A stretch of DNA of 64,000 bases. It comes from Euphorbia lathyris (lineage: Eukaryota > Streptophyta > Magnoliopsida > Malpighiales > Euphorbiaceae). The notes under the pieces were generated by a model. It did not search any database. It saw nothing but the letters and a program-made list of their open reading frames with translations, and had not been told where the DNA came from. The position numbers and the translations under genes are program-made. Position 1 is the first letter of the stretch; every line of letters starts with the position of its first letter. The stretch covers positions 129,459,929 to 129,523,928 of the forward strand of contig NC_088911.1 in the NCBI RefSeq assembly GCF_963576675.1. Reading direction: 5' to 3'. Of this stretch, positions 24,301 through 35,815 are shown piece after piece.

Positions 24301-27300
24301 AATATCTGATAGACCCCGCACGTGAACACCAACTGGCTTGAAGCGTGAACAACACATGCCCACCTTACAATGTGTTGAAATTAAATCAACAAATGGGGTT
24401 GTCAGGAATCGAACCCTTGATCGGTCAAAGAGGCTCTGATACCATGTCATGTAACCAATTGAACTAAAAGCTTAAACTAATAGTTAAAGGCGCAATTCAT
24501 ATTAATATCTGACACTCTTCATCAAGGAACCATTTGAACAAAAAGCTTAAGCTAATAGTTAAGGCCCAAGAAAAACTTTTATTATCAGCGTGTACAACAC
24601 AGACCCATATTACCATGTGTTGAACTTTAATCAACAAATGGGGCTGCCAAGAATCGAACCCTCGATCACTTGATCTAAGAAGCTCTGGTACTATGTCAAG
24701 GAAAAGAACCATTTCAACCAAAAGCTTAAACTGATAGTTAAGGACCAAGAATAGTTTTTATTATTATCTTTGACAATAAGTAATAGAGGTGCTTTCTTCT
24801 TCTACTGGTAATTAAGAATCTTTGGTCAGAAGAAAAAAAAAATGCATAGAACAGTGGATTTAGATTTGTCAACTTCCACCCCACCCAAAAAAGGGGGAAG
24901 GACATGCCAAGTTAACACTTCAAAACATGGTCATTTTCATTTTGGTATTGGAAAGTGCCCAAATTAAACCTCTGTTTGGTTCCTCAACCTACCAGCATTA
25001 GCTTGCTATAAGATAAGACACCCAAATGCTATTGTACATACAAATTGATGTAGCATTTCCTTAGTAAATACCAACTGCGGAGTTAAGTTAAACACATATT
25101 GCCTGTGAACATTCAATAAAGGACCGGGTGTCTGTAATTATCAGTGAAAGAAATACGGTAAGGACTGGAGTTCTGAATTAAACGAAATAGTTCACTCACC
25201 TTCTCCAAAAAGAGCTTTTTTGCTTCTTTTTCTTGGACCCTTATTTGCGGACCTTGCAAGTTTTGTGCCCACAACCTCCAGTTCTAATTTTCCTTTTGAA
25301 GCACCCAACTTCTGGCCTTCCTCTGTCCCACTACAGGCTTCCTTTATGTCATCCAAATGGTTGTCTAAACTTTCTTCTAGTTGTAGCTTCTTTTCCTGGT
25401 ATCTCTTCCCCTTGGGGAGATGCTTATGTCTTGCATAATGCCCAACATCAGCTGCTGTGCTCCCTAAGCTTAATTCACAACCACCCTCATCCATCTCACT
25501 ACCGCGGAGCTTCGAACTGGTCATCTCTGATTCAGCGTGCTGAGTACAATGATCAATTAGTTTATAACTACAAAATGCTATAATAGAGTGAAATTGCTGA
25601 AAAAATGAATTACCATATGGTCACCATTTTGAACTGGTGATGGTGTCTCTGATTTTTTATTTGGTGTTTGAGAGACTTGAGGAGAACCAGCTCTTTGTGA
25701 AGCCTCCGTCAACACTAATGCTATCTCATGAGCAACATCATCATCCAATTCATCAACTTTTCCTTTCAAACCTAGCCGAAGAGGTGAAATATACCTCTCC
25801 CCACTATCTTTATCAAATGAAACAGGGACACGAGGAGTCCTTTTCCCAACAGTCCAAGGCCTGCTTCCTAAAAGAAATCCCAAACATGAAAAAATTGACC
25901 CTTAATGATAAATTAATAATGAGCAAGCTTGAGATTGGGAAGAACAAAGAATGAACATCAGAGAATGTTAGAGGTAAAAACTAAATATAGCTGAATGTAA
26001 CTCAGAAGTTTCCATATATCACTACAGGCCTAGCCAGAAGTTCTCAATTTTCGATAAAATAATTCACAGTTGATCAGCAGAGTAACAAAAGGCTACCAGT
26101 TTCTACTAAAGGTTAACAACAAACGCACACTCTCAAGACCCCCAATTAATGGAGATAGCAACATATAACATATATTGTCACACCCGGCCCTAAACGGCAT
26201 CGGGTATGAGGGGAAGACAACATGACGAACGCCTATCACTCAAAAGGATAAACCAATTATCTACGAACGGATTAAAATATTTAGTTTGTCATTATTCTCG
26301 TAAATAATACCAAAAATAGTTTTTATAATTCATATAATATAAATCAATCCAATTAATTATATAAATCAAGTTAGAAAATTTACGAACTTGAAATAACTAA
26401 TGTTTTTATCAAACCAACTCGTAACCAAACAAAAGTTTTATCAAACCAACTCATAACCAAAACAAATGTTTTATCAAACCAACTCGTAATCCAAACAAAC
26501 TTAAAATATTATATCCATCCTAGATTTTCTCCCCTTACGTATCAATCCATAAATCATGCATATAGTCGAGACATCTCTTTAACCTTGCCTAATCCCGTAT
26601 TGGTTTTACCCAACACTTCGCTGCCAATACCCGACTAGGTCTTTAGACTGTGTACAGCCATATTCCTCACTTAACATGGTCTTCAAATATCAAAACCACC
26701 CGTCCGGATTACTCTAAATGGATATATAGAAATCATAAAATCATAATGTGCTCAAATCTCTTTTCACAATCAAATTTCCAAATTATCCCATAATCATAAA
26801 TCATTTGCCTTCAATTAACTATCTCGTAAAAATATAATCACAATTATTCAAATATTCTCTTAATATAATTATTGACCAATTTAATTCTTGGAGTTGGATT
26901 AAATCATGAATCGGTGATTTTATACGAATTTTTAACAATCAATCTAAAAGCCGAACCTATTTCCTACGAAATCGACTTAACTGTAAAGTTTTATCTTAAA
27001 AATTGAACAAGTTAAAGATTGAAGAGTCGAATTCGTAGATCATTATCTTGTCTCACCGTCATGCCCGATGTCATTTAGGGTCGGGTGTGACATATATAAA
27101 TACTGCACAACACAAACACACAGAGAATAAGATAGAGAAAGTTCCACACCAGAGCGTTTCTTCTTTAATAGTGACAAGCATCCATAACTTGATGCAGCTG
27201 ACTGAGACTGCAAGAGATCCTGAACTGGTGACTCATCCAATTCTTTAGTTCCTCGAGCAATCTTTGGAGGCTTTCGAGGTGCGGCGACAGGCTCAATAGA

Positions 27301-28504
27301 TTCTTGTTCACTATCACTATCTTCCTGCAAAATGCAACCAATGAGTTGTACTGACACACACCTAATAAAATGTAGGTTATATTCACATATCTATTTCAAT
27401 ACACAATGTAGGTAGATTTGCTTTTACCATTTCCATATGGTATATGTTTAAAAAGTTCAAAACAAAATGTACTTGGAGTGGATAAAGAGACGACAGATTA
27501 TAATTAATACACACATGAACTTCAAAGTAAGTTGATATGATAATCAGTGAATATTCAGTCTCACCAGAATAGTGTAGTGATCTGTCATCATTGCTATTAG
27601 TCCAGCTGCAGAAGCATAGCCTTTTGGAAGAGACAAATAAGCCTGAGGATACAGATTGTAAATTACTTCAACAAAATAACTGCATAGTGACACATGGTGT
27701 GAATTATTAAACAAAATATGAATTTTAAGGAATTTATGATCTAACGTTTCAACAGCTTAAGAAAATGAAAAATGACCAGACAAATCAAGAATCTTCAGAA
27801 ATCAAGATGTATGCTATTCTAGTGTTCGTCAAAGTCAATACTCACCCTATTCATATTATAAAGGGCTTCTACCATTTCCACAGATCGTTCGTGCACTGCA
27901 ACAGCAATCTAGGAACAGAAAGGAATAAATCAAGGAAATGAGAAGTCATAAGATAAAGATGTCAATGAAAGGATTTGCTTGAACCCATAAGAGCTGAAAA
28001 TTTTCAATGCGGGGTATGATCACAGAAAGCTGGTTCTATGGTTTCAATCAACTGAAAGCTTACTGTTGGTATCATGAATGAATAATTGAATACTGACCTT
28101 CTCCCAATCTTTCCCATGCTTACGATATGCCTTGTAGAAACGATCAAGCTCTTCCTTGGTCCATTGTGGCCCTAACATGTCAGACCACTTCCTTTTCTGT
28201 ACATGCCAAAAGGGTTCATAAAATTGGAATTATACCAAAATAATTTTTTAATTCGCTATTCACTAATTCTTAGAGGCTACCCTAAATTAATACAGCTTAA
28301 ATACAGTACCTTAACTGGGTGTGGAACGTCTTTTAACATGGAATTAGCAAAAAAAAAAAAAAAAACATAACAATGCTTTTTACAAAACCAAATACTCACC
28401 CGCTGCCTAACTTTGGTAGTGTTGTCCCCATTTTTATTAGAAGTCGGCTCATTAATGTATGAAAACCGCTTATTCACGGTTCTAGACTTTCTTGATGGGG
28501 CCAT
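15330..28504 (-). CDS. ALY: ALWAYS EARLY protein (LIN-9 homologue, DREAM/MuvB-type)
   Basis: Coding exons in transcript order: 28504-28400, 28196-28098, 27908-27846, 27642-27565, 27324-27150, 25867-25614, 25539-25200, 24158-24069, 22775-22558, 22435-22379, 21997-21677, 21586-21408, 21305-21023, 19627-19385, 18656-18495, 17906-17766, 17670-17452, 16852-16547, 15494-15330. They sum to 1165 codons plus stop with every phase consistent. The start [14 protein letters not shown] is typical of the family. A SANT/Myb-like domain ([15 protein letters not shown], residues about 44-90) is followed by basic nuclear signals ([16 protein letters not shown]). The DIRP domain ([39 protein letters not shown]) lies at about 612-720, then a helical C-terminal region. 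Known relatives are chromatin-linked cell-cycle and developmental regulators of the DREAM complex. All introns are GT-AG except a GC-AG one after 17766. Several transposons sit in its introns, but no exon is damaged. Confidence 0.95.
16087..16433. mobile_element. Small Mutator-like MITE in last ALY intron
   Basis: The ends read AGCTTAATACATC and, inverted, GGCTTAATACATT. They are flanked by a perfect 9-bp duplication TACTTTAAG (16078-16086 and 16434-16442). The inverted arms reach about 95 bp. The middle has three to four copies of an AGGGACCAATAAGTCA-type unit. It is non-coding. Confidence 0.85.
17764..17766 (-). other. Non-canonical GC splice donor in ALY
   Basis: Exon 17906-17766 ends in CAG followed by GCATGA on the minus strand. 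The next exon (17670) starts after a normal AG with [12 protein letters not shown], which is the expected continuation of the family. No GT donor near 17766 keeps the frame, so this looks like a genuine GC-AG intron. Confidence 0.7.
17997..18275. mobile_element. Old TIR element remnant in ALY intron
   Basis: The ends GGGTAAGTTACACCC and, inverted, GGGTAGAATACATCC are imperfect inverted repeats. The interior contains a sequence (ACATTAAAGTCCAAA followed by CAACAAAAA) also present at about 14705-14735, so it belongs to a repeat family. No target duplication is visible. Confidence 0.4.
18945..19085 (-). mobile_element. 5'-truncated Au-like SINE
   Basis: The minus strand has the GC-rich body of a common plant SINE, with blocks matching GGGTCCGGGGAGGGG and GGTGTACTGG on the plus strand. 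It ends in GGGCCGCCC and a T-rich tail, a feature of Au-type SINEs. The tRNA-like head with A and B boxes is missing. It lies in an ALY intron in the same direction as the gene. Confidence 0.6.
19708..20255 (+). repeat. Tandem duplication (~285 bp unit) in ALY intron
   Basis: A unit with TTCTCATTGAAGTACATTAA, AACATGAATACACATGTG and CACCATTTTGGATGT occurs at about 19710-19985 and 20000-20255, roughly 90% identical by eye. It is intronic, between the exons at 21023 and 19627. Confidence 0.85.
22848..23013. mobile_element. Foldback MITE in ALY intron
   Basis: The two arms (22848-22890 and the inverted match at 22970-23013) begin CACATGCACCTTAATGACCA and pair over about 40 bp. The element is 166 bp long with no coding capacity. 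No convincing target duplication is visible, so the superfamily is unassigned. Confidence 0.7.
24240..24765 (-). repeat. tRNA-derived SINE-like repeat cluster
   Basis: On the minus strand, TGGTATCAGAGCC (A-box-like) and GGTTCGATTCC (B-box-like) occur about 30 bp apart near 24440-24390, and in a diverged copy near 24695-24645. Between and around them is a repeated unit, CCAATTGAACTAAAAGCTTA / AACTAATAGTTAAAGGC, present three to four times. The spacing and boxes point to a tRNA-derived SINE rather than a working tRNA: no cloverleaf closes. Confidence 0.6.
26176..27092. mobile_element. TIR element in ALY intron (TGTCACACCC ends)
   Basis: The inverted ends TGTCACACCCGGCCCTAAA (26176) and TGTCACACCCGACCCTAAA (inverted, ending 27092) match for about 45 bp. 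The flanks are TATAT on both sides, a possible 5-bp duplication but low complexity. The 917-bp element has no transposase. It contains three copies of a 33-bp unit with TTATCAAACCAACTCGTAA at about 26402-26499. The superfamily is not assigned. Confidence 0.8.
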
Positions 28505-28529
28505 GATTAACTTGCTCAAATATCTGAAA

Positions 28530-30310
28530 GGCTGAAACATGCCAAATAAGACATAAATTAACAAAATAAGGTTTTCAACAATAAAGGTAAAGAATAAACA
28601 ACTATTGTTTTACACAAATCTCTTTGATTGCACACCTGAGTATGGATCCTAATGCTACAAAAGTATAATGGGGTGTAGGAATCTGACACCTCAGGGTAAG
28701 AAAAGTTAAAAAGGATGAACTCTGCTAACATAGAAGAAATTACAGCCAACTCTCCTTGAAGATTTGGGAAAAGATAAACATAATGCATAGAAAATAAAAA
28801 CAGAAGAAGAAAGCAAGCATTTGATGCAAAAGTACACATATTACTAATTGTTTCTGAATGAAAGGACTCCAAATTTCATTTAATTTCTAATGTGTTAGAT
28901 CCTATATTAGTAAACATTTTTATTAGCCTGAATCCATTTGCTTTGTAAAGGATATACAGGTTTCAATCTACCCTTAAGCCACTCAAATTGAGCTCAAGCT
29001 CCCTTTTTCAGCTTAACTACTAAACTGGCCATTCACATAAATCCAGTCAAGCATTCTAGAAGCTATAACGTCCATGTTTCTTCTTAACATCTGTTTTCAA
29101 ACTAGTCAGGCGACCATTACTCAACACCATTAACAACAATCATATGCACCTAGTGCATGCAATTCTTTTCGAGACTCTATTGCACTTCCAAGTCAAAATA
29201 GTTTTTACTCCACCTACCTTACACTTGGAACCTAACCAAAAGAGAGTGCAAAGTTAGCACACAATAGAAGCACAAAATATTTAACAAAACAGGGACAATG
29301 TATGCATTTCATACCCATCAGAACATATAAATTTGCAACAGAAAATAGATACATATAATGGAACCTCACGATTGGTCAGGGCAAGAAATTAATGCGTCCA
29401 ATTTCAAATTGTTGTCATATAAATGCAAAATAACATACGAAAGATGTAGACTTTCTGATAGAAAAATGCTAATAGAAACAACAAGCTAGAGAAGAAAGTT
29501 TAATCAGCTCGAATTCAATGCACACCGAGCAATTAAAACTAAGTTTCCAATTATTGACCAAAGAAACAAACTAACGGGAAAACATGATAATAAACTAAAC
29601 GACCAATGCCCTTATTAGTGATTGAATACATCTTCAGAAATTCGCAGCTCGACAGAGGAATGGAGATAACACGAACAACTACAAAACTGGAGGTCACGGA
29701 TTTGCGTAGCAACTGTTTGGCAGCTGAGAAACAAGATGGAGAATAAAAGACAACCGAATTCAAACACAAGCTTAAAAATTTAAATTCTTACTCAAAGCGA
29801 GCTCATCAGCTCAGCCAATGCGAAGTACCTCAGATCGTTTCACCAAAACAACAACAAAAAACGCAAAATTTGAAATAAGATTTTCAAATTCACGAGTCAC
29901 TCATGACTCAACTGAGCCCCAAATTGCACAATTTCACTCGCTTCACTTCTCTAATCCTTTCAACAACGAAAAACAAAAACAGCAGAAAAGATGAAATAGA
30001 ACAACAGAAATCAAAACCAATAGATTTCCTCCCATCCGTCAATCTTTTATGGGGAAAACACATAGAGATGCTAGAACACAAAAATCACCAGCTGACAATC
30101 TAGTCAATTTGAAAGGCCTAATTGAAAGAGATAAAAACCAGAAAGCCATAGATTAGCAAAGAACAAAGTGCGAACTCACCGATCAAAGCGCTGCGAGTGG
30201 TAATCAAAGCATCGGGAAGAATGAAGAAGAAGCAGAAGAGGAAAAGGGGGAAAAAGCAAATCGAAAGGGATGAGAGATCGATGAAGAAGGCGAGGAAGCG
30301 ATAGTGAAGA
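28530..30310 (-). promoter_or_regulatory. ALY 5' UTR intron, non-coding exon 1 and promoter side
   Basis: The minus strand at 30180 reads GATCG followed by GTGAGTTCG, a strong donor. Acceptors TTTCAG lie just before the start codon (about 28520-28533). The best model is a non-coding first exon of roughly 130 bp at 30180-30310 and a 1.65-kb leader intron. The transcription start near 30310-30350 is inferred from the change to an AT-rich flank. Confidence 0.6.
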
Positions 30311-30350
30311 AAGGATTTTGAGAAGTAATGGAGGAGAGGATGGAGAAATT

Positions 30351-30892
30351 TGGGGGTCTAACCGCGAAAACTTTAAAAATAAAAGAAATTAAAAAGGGTA
30401 AGACAATTTTTCTGATCTTTTTATTTAATTTTTATATTTATTTGGGTGTGATACACAGAGCTTCTGTTGCTAGTATGAACCTGCGTTTTGGTCCTACCTG
30501 TATCCACCGTACGCGTGGAAGTGAAGATTAAATCTGATCCTCTGGTTTTTACACTTTTATCATGATAACTTTTTTATTAATGGAATATAAATAATAAAGT
30601 AATTAATGGAACTAAAATTGTAATGTTATAAAATTTAATGGTGATTTTATTTTTATTTTTTTTAATGGTGATTTTATTATAATATTTAGTTAAAAATACA
30701 GTACTCCATCTGTTTTTTTTTTTTTTGAAAAGATCTGTTTTTCTGTTATATGTGATTTATTTTTATATTTTGTTTTGTATTATCAATGTAATATTATTAC
30801 ATCATTATCGTTTTATTTTATTTTAGTTAAATGTAACTGTAAATTAATAATTTAGAATATAATTATAAAATTTTATATATTCGTAGGATCTT
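30351..30892. other. AT-rich intergenic DNA
   Basis: No gene, RNA or defined repeat is seen. T-rich and A-rich runs dominate. Confidence 0.6.
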
Positions 30893-31046
30893 GTTCTTTG
30901 GGTCGTCACGAGTGTGATGTACCTCCTGTAGGCCTCCAGGATATTCTGAGGATCAGTTTGGACGTTCCACGCGTCGGAGCATCAACTTTTAGTTTTCTTT
31001 CTGTTTGCTCTGGGTTCGGCCCCCTTTTGTTACCAAAAAAAATATT
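30893..31046 (+). mobile_element. Short LINE 3' end with poly(A)
   Basis: A GC-richer fragment of about 150 bp ends in CCCCCTTTTGTTACC followed by A8, the same type of 3' end as the truncated LINE at 5780-6360. It is heavily 5'-truncated. No clear target duplication is visible in the AT-rich flanks. Confidence 0.65.
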
Positions 31047-31089
31047 TAAGTTAATAAATTAATTTTTATAATTTTATTTATATATTATA

Positions 31090-31392
31090 TAATCAGGGAA
31101 TGCGGAATAGTGATCCGAATCTCCGTCGGGGAGGTCTGGCTTCTTCGGGGGTCGGCTCTGCGCGGGGATCGGTCCCTGCGGACTCTCCGAAGATTAAGAC
31201 AGTTAGTGGTTCTAGAGAGTTTAGTAATCAAGTGTGAATGAAGTAGAAAATGAGTTACCCGATCTCTTCTCCTTCCTTTAATGGCCTATTTATAGCAGAC
31301 TGACTTGGGCCTGCGGGCCCTCTGCCGTCCTGGCCCATTTGCTTGTCGGACGTTGGTGGGCCTCTTGGGCCTCAAGGTGACATTCCGAATCA
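31090..31392 (-). repeat. 3' LTR of the Tat element
   Basis: 303 bp. On the minus strand it starts TGATTCGGAATGTCACC and ends CATTCCCTGATTA. It matches the copy at 51871-52173 along its full length with only substitutions. Confidence 0.95.
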
Positions 31393-31414
31393 AGTTGTCC
31401 CCCCCCCCCCCCCC
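31393..31414 (-). promoter_or_regulatory. Polypurine tract next to the 3' LTR
   Basis: On the minus strand a run of 16 G (31414-31399) followed by ACAACT abuts the LTR start. Position and purine content fit the plus-strand primer of the retrotransposon. The long G run may vary by slippage. Confidence 0.75.
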
Positions 31415-34400
31415 GGCGATGTTCGTCGAGCATTTCATGCGAGGAGACATGAGTCTAATAGGATTTATTCCCTTTTAACAAGTGGTGGACAGCTGGACGG
31501 AAAGGTGCCCGATTTGCCCAATTGAGACCTTTCATAATTATGCATGCGCCCGTGGATATTAGTGCATAATTTATTGCCCCTACATGCGCCGTAAAAGACA
31601 CCTTAAACATCGTGCGTTGCCGGCGCCTCCGTTTTTGGCTGGCTATAAAAAGCAGGGGGGAAAACCTCTTTTGCGGTTTATTTTGCCAAAGTTTCTTCCC
31701 TTTGTGTTTTTGTACCGTCTCGTGCTATATTTGAAGTCGTTGTTTCCTGCCGATCGTTCCGTCGGTGCTCTTCTATTCTAGTCGCGTTTGCTGGGTACCG
31801 GACATATTAGTTGACGGAGCTTTGATGATCATTCCTTACGACGTCTGTCGTAACCTTTGCGAGGTCAGTCGTACCTCTAACTTCTCTTATCTTTCGCTCT
31901 TTTCTTTAGTTGTTTTTTCTGGGGAGGGGGAGTATGTCAGAGGGTTCTTCACGGGGAGCCCTGAGAAGATTGCCGCCAGTGACACCGGGTGATTTTACGC
32001 TGCAAGACGCTTCGCGAACGCGGGTCGTAAAACGAAAAAGGCGGGTGACCGCGGGAGAGGAGAGTGCTTCTGCTGCGACAAAGAGGAAGAAAACCGTAGA
32101 GCGTGCGCTGGCTAGTGTTGAGCGGCCGTTAGGAGGAGTTGTCGTCGGAGTTCTTGAGGTAGTGGTTGTAGTACTAGAGGGCTTGATTATCGAAGAGCGT
32201 CCCCTGGCCTCGATTTACGAGGAGATGCGCCAAAGGGTATGGACTTGTGCCGCGGGGGTCACTAGTATTGATGGTCGGCGGTTTGAGGGAGTGGAGCGGC
32301 CAAAAAGGTCGGAATCTTTTTCGGTCGAAGATGCGCATAGTATTATTGTTGCCGAGGATTTGGCCGCTATTTCCACTGTGTATCGATTGGGAAAGCCATA
32401 CGAGTTAGTCGCGCTCGGGGAAGATATCCGTGCTCATCATGCGGGTGGCGCGAACGAGCTTATCGTTTATGAGGAGCAGCTTGAATCGGGGATGCGGTTG
32501 CCCCTACTTCCTTTTTTGTGGAGGTCTTAAAGGATTATCACATGTGTCCAGGCCAAATTCACCCGAACGGGTGGAGGATGATGGTGGCCTTCTACTCGTT
32601 ATGTCGATCGGCTGGGTATCGAGCAACTGGGTTGGTATTCCGCGAGTTCTTTCGGCCAAATAAGGGGCCCCGATCTCAACACGTTACCTTCTCGCACCAA
32701 AAGTTCAAGGTGATTGGCGGGTTGAAAGACAAAGTTCATGGGTACAGGCACCGTTACTTTTTAGTGCGAAAGCTGGACGACGACTTCCCTTTCCGAGTAG
32801 TGTGGAACGAGGAGCCCATAGATCCCAGTCGTTGGCTGAAGTCTCGAGAAAAGTTGCCTTTTGAGGAGCAACTCGTGTCATACTTAAAGGGGCTTCCGAC
32901 AGATAAAGATCGTAAGCAAGACGTCGATGAGCTTGTTCGTCACTTCTTAGCCGCCGGGTACTATATTTGGAATCAATGGCGAATGGCTCAGATATCCGGC
33001 TAGACAGCGGCGGACTTTGATAGGTGGAAACGTGGATACAACTTCAAAGCCGGAGAGTTGGCGGAACTAGAAGCGATTTCTGTGAACGTCGCTGTCGTAG
33101 GTGAGGGGTCGGGGTTGTAGGTTTTTTCATTTCTTTCGATGTGCTGTTGTTACTATGTAGTCTATGCAGTCTAAATTTTCCGTTCTTTCTTGTCATGCAG
33201 GTCCAGGAGATCCCCGTGTCAGCATGGACTTTGATCCAAACGAGTTTGGTGTTGGCCTCGATACTGCGGAGGAAGCTTTTACTGTTGCTTCCGGATCCCT
33301 GGCGTCGTTTTCTTCGCTTGAAGATGCAAACCAGGTGGTTCAGAGCATGGGGGGCGTGCTCTCAGCGTATGAGGACCTTGAGGTTGCTGGAGACATTCCG
33401 CAAGGGATGCCCGTGAAGGAGCAGGAGGTCGAGCAAACTGCTGAGGTGATGGCTGTTGAAGAGGAGCAGGTTGAGAAGCAGCTTCAGGGGCCCCTTACCC
33501 GGAAACGTAAGAAAGACAAGGGTAAGGCCGTTGTTGGGATGAAGAGCGACCAAGTTCGTGCTGGAGATGATATTGGTGGAGAAACCGACAGCTCTAAACG
33601 AGCGTGTACCGAGGGTGGTTCCGATCTCGGAGCAGGGATGATGGATCGCGTAGGCGATCATCCGGAAATGATGAAAAGAATGGATGTTAAGATTGCCAAG
33701 TTCCGCGAGTATGTCATGGCTTGTCGGTCCATTCGGATATGGCGACATCTGACCTAGCTCGGGCGATGGCTCGCGTAGCTAAGGTCCCCGGGGAAGTTGT
33801 CTGAATGGACGGTGTGTCCAATATGAACCTTGGCGTGGAGACCCTATCAGTGCTTGGTGTGGTAAGCTCTCTTGATTTGTTCGCCTAAATTTGTTTCTAA
33901 CCACTGTGCACCGAGTTATGCTATTTTAATGCAGGCTATTCAAAATGCTAACACTGTCTTTGACATGTGTGTTAATGACGAGAACCTGTTTCGGGATATA
34001 GAGCAAGGCCTGCGGAACGCGGTGAAGGAGCTGGAAACGGCGAATGGAAAAGTAGCCGCCGCCGGGAAGCTGTTGGAGCGCCGAGAGGGCGAGATTGCTG
34101 TGCTGGCCGAGAAGCTAAAGGTGGAGACAGGAGGCAGGGTGGAGCTGGCGAAAAAATTGAAACTTGATGTGGAGAAAATTCGCTCTTATAGAGTTATGCT
34201 CAAGTTTGCCACCCTATGGACTCGCCGAATGAAGCAGAAAATTGACGAGAGAGCCAAGCAAGCCGACGTGCTGTCCGAGGAGAACGAGAAATTGCGGCGA
34301 GAGCTTGAAGCTGCTCGGAAGGAGGCTGGCGAGCTGCGTGCTCTTGCGGGTCAGCGCGAGGAGAAGCTAATCAAAATGGATAGGATGATGTTGATCGCGG

Positions 34401-34599
34401 CTGCTCACTCCGTCGGGTGTAGAAACCGAGTCGGAGGACCTGTGACGAAAACCTGTAACAAGACGGTTGAAGCGGTTGGTTCCGGGAGTTTTAAAGCAAA
34501 AAAAATATAATAAAAAAAACGAGAGGTCAGTAGGAGTTGCGGTCGTCGAGTGGACGGGTCGCGAGTGCTCAGCGACGTGGTGCGAGCGCCTAGCGGCAG

Positions 34600-34852
34600 T
34601 CGGCGCGCGCCCGATGACAGTTGGACGCGCGCCCGACAGCCGTGGGGCGAGCGCCCAACGTCCGTTGGGCGAACGCCCAACGCCTGTTGGGCGCGCGCCC
34701 AACAGAAGTTGGGCGTACGCCCAACAAAAGTTGGGCGTCCGCCCAACCAAGTTGAGCGTTCGTCCAACTAATGTTGGGCATTCACCCAACGCAAGTTGGG
34801 CGTCCGCCCAATATTTTGGGCGTAGCCCGACGCCCGTCGGGCTACGCCCAAA
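34600..34852 (+). repeat. Palindromic minisatellite upstream of LTR TATA box
   Basis: About ten units of roughly 24 bp, each with the form TTGGGCG-NN-CGCCCAA, so every unit is its own near-perfect palindrome. The array ends in an 18-bp perfect stem (TTTGGGCGTAGCCCGACG, 34815-34832, pairing with 34835-34852). The second LTR copy (39215-39370) has only about six units, so the array changes length. Confidence 0.9.
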
Positions 34853-34859
34853 TTTTTTT

Positions 34860-34890
34860 GGGATCCGTGCCTATAAAAGGCACGGATCCC
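34860..34890 (+). promoter_or_regulatory. TATA box inside a perfect 12-bp stem (LTR promoter)
   Basis: GGGATCCGTGCC (34860-34871) and GGCACGGATCCC (34879-34890) are exact reverse complements with TATAAAA as the 7-base loop. The same structure is preserved in the other LTR (about 39374-39404). Its position fits the U3/R promoter. Confidence 0.8.
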
Positions 34891-35774
34891 CATGCATTGA
34901 AGCGAGGGGGGATTTTTTGGGAGCTTCTCACTCTAAAACATTTTTTAGAGAGAGAGAGTTATTTTTTGGGAAAACATTTTTTTTCCTAAAAATTCCGAAT
35001 TTCCTAAAAGTTAAAATTTTACCGAAAACACAAAAAACACCAGAAAATCACGATTCGTGTAATCAACCGACTTCAACTGTTAATACCGATCTTGAGGTAT
35101 TATCCGAGGACTAGACTCGTTTTATTTTATTTAATTTATTTTCTTTATTTATTTATTTTTATGTTATAGTTTTATTTATTGAGTTAATTATTTATTTATC
35201 ACGTTTTATTTAATTTTCTGTATTTATTTAATCTTTGTCTCGTATTAAATAAACATTCGGTTTTGTTTTGAAATAAAAAACCTCGTTTGAACATCCCAAT
35301 ATGAACCGTGATCCGATTTAAAGGTAGTTCGGGATTAAAAAACGTTGTAATTATAAGTTTTGGAAAATATTTCTAAATAATGTTTTAAAATAAAACATCG
35401 TTTTAGGAGTCTCTGTTATAGACTATGATCCAATTTGGGTAGTTCGGAGGTCCAAAACGATAGAATAGATTTAATCTAAAGTGTTTAAATAAATCTGGAA
35501 AGTATAGGGACTGCTGTTGATATTCTGCCTTTTCTGTCACTAACAGCAGGTTAGCGACGGATTTTCCGTCGGTAATCTGCTGGAATCCGAAAATCCCTCT
35601 TTTAACCATCTCTTCTCAACTTTTTGATATTTCTACTTGTATATATATGTATATAACTATGTAATATATTTTTAAAAATTACTTTTGAGTCCTATAACTA
35701 TTAATTATATATTATGTAGCTATTTATTTCATATTTGGGACTTAATTTATTGTTGACTTAGTTTTGTAAAGTAT

Positions 35775-35815
<41 letters not shown>

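Noticed and set aside
24390..24440. A tRNA gene on the minus strand
   Set aside because: A- and B-box-like blocks are present, but no cloverleaf arms or acceptor stem close. SINE-like instead.
34367..35114. Long overlapping ORFs on both strands through the TTGGGCG array
   Set aside because: Palindromic tandem units without stops keep several frames open. The proteins are repeats of one motif and not gene-like.
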